This document shows positions 61,547-64,000 of a DNA stretch of 64,000 bases, piece after piece (position 1 is the first letter of the stretch; the number at the start of each line of letters is the position of its first letter). A model generated the notes under the pieces. The model had not been told where the DNA came from. It saw nothing but the letters and a program-made list of their open reading frames with translations, and made no database searches. This DNA comes from Candidatus Eiseniibacteriota bacterium (GTDB lineage Bacteria > Eisenbacteria > RBG-16-71-46), in assembly GCA_016178725.1 (NCBI GenBank), contig JACOSV010000058.1, forward strand, positions 62,001 to 126,000. Direction: 5' to 3'. The position numbers and the translations under genes are program-made.

Positions 61547-62310
61547 GCCCACGCCGTCCACACCATCTCCTGCGCGTGCGTCGTGTACGGCGCCCCGTCG
61601 AATCCGCCGGAGAGCGCCCAGCGCGAGAACCCGGCGGCCTGGAGCAACAGCTCCATCTCGGGGACGAACGTCCAGCGGAGCGTGAGCCGGTCGCGCAGCG
61701 TCTCGGCCACGTAGCCGCGCGCGTCAGAGACGCGCACCTCGCGCTCGCCCTTCAGCACCTGCCGCACGCGGTCGTAGTGATTGCGTGCGTAGATCGCGAC
61801 CGGAAGCCCGGACTCGGGATCGTCCCACTCGCGCTCCATCTCCAGCTCGTCGCCGGCCGACGCGATCCGCTCGAAGCTCGGGAACCAGAGGTTGTAGACC
61901 AGCACCCCGCCCTGGGCGAGGTGCGCGCGGATGCGGCCGAGCGCCGCGAGCTGGTCGGCGGTGGTCGTGAGGTGCATGAACGCGCGGAACGGGATCGTGA
62001 CGAGGGGGAAGCGCCGTGGCAGCGTGAAGTCGCGCATGTCGGCGACCTGGACGCGCGGCGCGAGGCCGAGCGCCGCGGCCTTCCGCTGCAGCACCTCGAT
62101 CATGCCGGGATGGATGTCGATCCCCTCGATGTCCACGCCGGTCTGCAGCGTCGGCAGCAGGATGCGCCCGGTGCCGCAGCCGCATTCGAGCACCGGCCCG
62201 CCGGCCGCCTTCGCCCGCTCGACGTAGAACTCGAGATCGTCGCGATACCACGAGTAGATGAAGTCGTAGCGCTCCGGCTGGACGTAACCCTCGATGTCGC
62301 GCGCGTCCAT
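61543..62310 (-). CDS. Class I SAM-dependent methyltransferase
   Basis: 255 residues. Motif I 'VLECGCGTGRILLPTL' (about 40-55), acidic 'GIDIHPGMIEVLQRKA', then 'VADMRDFTLPRRFPLVTIPF' are standard. The fold resembles methyltransferases of small molecules. It sits where the MoxR ATPase gene would stand in most DUF58 operons and is coupled to DUF58 by an ATGA overlap, but a functional tie is uncertain. Substrate unknown. Confidence 0.87.
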   Translation of the reverse strand: MDARDIEGYVQPERYDFIYSWYRDDLEFYVERAKAAGGPVLECGCGTGRILLPTLQTGVDIEGIDIHPGMIEVLQRKAAALGLAPRVQVADMRDFTLPRRFPLVTIPFRAFMHLTTTADQLAALGRIRAHLAQGGVLVYNLWFPSFERIASAGDELEMEREWDDPESGLPVAIYARNHYDRVRQVLKGEREVRVSDARGYVAETLRDRLTLRWTFVPEMELLLQAAGFSRWALSGGFDGAPYTTHAQEMVWTAWA

Positions 62311-62326
62311 GATCGCCCGGGCCGCG

Positions 62327-63727
62327 CTATGCGGCGGCGGTTCGACCGCCGCCGCCGGTGCCGGGACGGCGGCCCTTCCAGACGAAGTAGACCGGGAAGC
62401 CGAGTGCGGCGATGCCCACGCCGGCCCACGCCTTCCAGCCGCTGTCGTGTAGATCGCTGACGATGATCATCGCGGTCGCGACGATGAAGAGCAGCGCCGG
62501 GAATGGGAAGAACGGCGTGCGATACGAGGGCGCGGCGATCCCGCCGCGCGACTCCTTCCGGCGCTGGACGAACAGCGCCGCGGTCGTGAGCGCATAGAAA
62601 GCCCAAGACGTCGTGACGAACCAGCCCGAGACGTCCTCGAACCCGCTCGCGCACCAGAGCCACACGCACGAGAGCACGCCCTGGATCCAGAGCGCGAGCG
62701 ACGGGGTGCCGCGCCGGGGATCGAGGCGGGCGAGCGGCTTCCACAACAGGCCGTCGGCGGCCATCGCCTGCGTCACGCGCGGGCCGGTGAGGATCGCGCC
62801 GTTGGTCGTGCCGAACGTCGAGACCGCGACCAGCACTGCGAGCGCGCGGGCGCCCCAGTCGCCCATCAGCCGGTGGATGGTCTCCGAGCCGACCGCTTCG
62901 TAGCGCGCGACGCCGTCGGCGCCGAGCACGTGGTAGTAGGCGATGTTGGTGAGCACGTAGACGGCGATCACGAGCCACGTGCCCCACACGATCGCGATCG
63001 GCAGCGTTCGCTTCGGCTCGACGATCTCGCCCGCGACGTACGTCGAGTCGGTCCAGCCGTCGTAGGCGAACAGGATCGAGATCATCGCCACCGCGAACGC
63101 GCCGAAGCTGAACGCCGCGACCGGCGCCGCGGCCGCGACCGGCGTCGCGGCGTGGCTCGTCGGCAGCGCGAACGCCGCGACGCACAGCATGGCGATCCCG
63201 ACCACCTTGAGCGTCGTGAACAGCGACTGCGTGCCCGCGCCTTCCTTCGCGCCGAGCCAGTTGATGAACGTGAGTACGAGGATCGCCGCGGCGCCGCTGG
63301 GGAACTCGGCGGACTTCGGCAGGTGCAGCACCTGGCAGAAGTAGAGCGCGAAGACGCTGGTGATCGAGGCGATGACCGTCGGCTTGATCACCCAGAGGTT
63401 GGCCCACCCGAACACGAAGCCGAACGCGTCGCCGAAGCTCTCGCGGATGAACACGTAGAGGCCGCCGGTCTTGGGGGAGGCGACCGCGAGCTCGGCCAGC
63501 ACCAGCGAGCCGCAGATCGAGAGCACGCCGCCCACGACCCACGCCGCGAGAACGATCCAGAATCCCGAGAGATGCTGCGCGACCGAGTGCGGCGAGCGGA
63601 AGATCCCGGAGCCGATGATGTTGCCGACCGTGATCGCGGTCGCGGCGTAGAGCCCGATCTGTCGCTTGAGCTCGATCGGCTCCGCGGGCGTCGTCGCGCC
63701 GGAACGAAGCGCGGTCCGCTCGTTCAT
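62327..63727 (-). CDS. APC-superfamily amino acid permease
   Basis: 466 residues, twelve membrane helices. Family marks: 'AITVGNIIGSGIFRSP' in helix 1, 'GLYVFIRESFGDAFGFVFGWANLWVIKP' and 'FAYDGWTDSTYVAGEI' in helix 6 region. Related to LAT/YhdG-type amino acid transporters, so a neutral amino acid or peptide precursor is probable. It lies 16 bp before the methyltransferase and 7 bp after the small membrane gene, all in one run. Confidence 0.92.
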   Translation of the reverse strand: MNERTALRSGATTPAEPIELKRQIGLYAATAITVGNIIGSGIFRSPHSVAQHLSGFWIVLAAWVVGGVLSICGSLVLAELAVASPKTGGLYVFIRESFGDAFGFVFGWANLWVIKPTVIASITSVFALYFCQVLHLPKSAEFPSGAAAILVLTFINWLGAKEGAGTQSLFTTLKVVGIAMLCVAAFALPTSHAATPVAAAAPVAAFSFGAFAVAMISILFAYDGWTDSTYVAGEIVEPKRTLPIAIVWGTWLVIAVYVLTNIAYYHVLGADGVARYEAVGSETIHRLMGDWGARALAVLVAVSTFGTTNGAILTGPRVTQAMAADGLLWKPLARLDPRRGTPSLALWIQGVLSCVWLWCASGFEDVSGWFVTTSWAFYALTTAALFVQRRKESRGGIAAPSYRTPFFPFPALLFIVATAMIIVSDLHDSGWKAWAGVGIAALGFPVYFVWKGRRPGTGGGGRTAAA

Positions 63728-63734
63728 GCCGGGC

Positions 63735-63959
63735 TCACGAGCGCTTGCGCAGGAAGGAGAAGATCGCGGCCAGGCCGCCGACCACCAGCAACCCCTGGAT
63801 CACCCGCAGCAGACTGATGACCCAGACGATGCCGATCGCGAGCGCCGCCCAGCGGAACCATTCCGATCCGCCGCCCGTCATCCGGCTGATGACGAACAGC
63901 ACAAGCAGCAGGAACGGGGCGATGACGAGAAACCGCGCCGCGCGCAGCAACCGGAACAT
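63735..63959 (-). CDS. Small two-helix membrane protein
   Basis: 74 residues with GAGGGGG seven nt before the ATG. Two hydrophobic helices (about 10-27 and 36-56) and a basic tail FLRKRS. No family recognised. First gene of the run permease-methyltransferase-DUF58-BatA within the window; any gene upstream lies outside. Confidence 0.7.
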   Translation of the reverse strand: MFRLLRAARFLVIAPFLLLVLFVISRMTGGGSEWFRWAALAIGIVWVISLLRVIQGLLVVGGLAAIFSFLRKRS

Positions 63960-64000
63960 GATCGCCCCCTCTGCCAGGTCGAGAACGGCGCGCCCCGCGG

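Overview
The window is about 70% GC, nearly fully coding, and its genes run in long overlapping operons. It looks like a chromosome segment of an uncultivated Gram-negative-type bacterium. AsmA, SurA/PpiC-type chaperones, an OmpA protein, an outer-membrane barrel and an HlyD adaptor imply an outer membrane. A repeat protein with a C-terminal FlgD-like Ig domain, RicT, a type III polyketide synthase and the codon bias fit Candidatus Eisenbacteria or a nearby FCB-side phylum. This assignment is inference; there is no rRNA here to confirm it. No tRNA, CRISPR array, insertion sequence, integrase or phage gene was recognised.

Layout. 1-8.8 kb: end of an AsmA-like gene, mscL with a zinc-ribbon tail, a lipoprotein with an inactive thioredoxin fold, a methyltransferase, a DUF2330/RnfD-like pair and ltrA. 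8.9-17.8 kb: M13 peptidase, glycogen debranching enzyme, divergent polysaccharide deacetylase, a Cys/Met-repeat secreted protein and a histidine kinase/response regulator pair. 17.8-25.2 kb (mostly minus strand): a nucleotidyltransferase pair, dihaem cytochrome c, rsmA, HEAT protein, tatD, Ser/Thr kinase and metG. 25.2-28.6 kb: ECF sigma factor, its membrane partner and an ABC exporter. 28.6-40 kb: ricT, an 8-repeat secreted protein, a barrel protein, ftsE-ftsX-envC-holB, a type III PKS/methyltransferase/cupredoxin operon and a SurA-like chaperone. 40.3-43.3 kb: LytS/LytR-type two-component pair. 43.4-55.6 kb (minus): mfd, CPBP protease, PPIase lipoprotein, MacA/MacB-like exporter with a DinB gene inside, a PH-domain protein and a membrane protein. 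55.7-64 kb: thioredoxin-like protein, OmpA, a PepSY-like protein, BatA/DUF58 genes, a methyltransferase and an amino-acid permease.

The most unusual signal is a recurring architecture seen three times. A 'cargo' gene or gene pair sits directly behind the stop codon of a host gene on the same strand, and beyond the cargo lies a second copy of the last 23-38 bp of that host gene, ending in its stop codon. The cases are mscL / thioredoxin-like lipoprotein (38/38 bp identical), cytochrome c / nucleotidyltransferase pair (35/38 bp) and ABC permease / PH-domain protein (23/23 bp). No recombinase is visible. This could be an undescribed stop-codon-targeted insertion process, or decayed tandem paralogues; comparison with relatives would decide.

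Other points of note are the coupled PKS-methyltransferase-cupredoxin operon, a C-x3-M repeat protein, an operator-like element before ltrA and a possible leaderless promoter at 56.4 kb.
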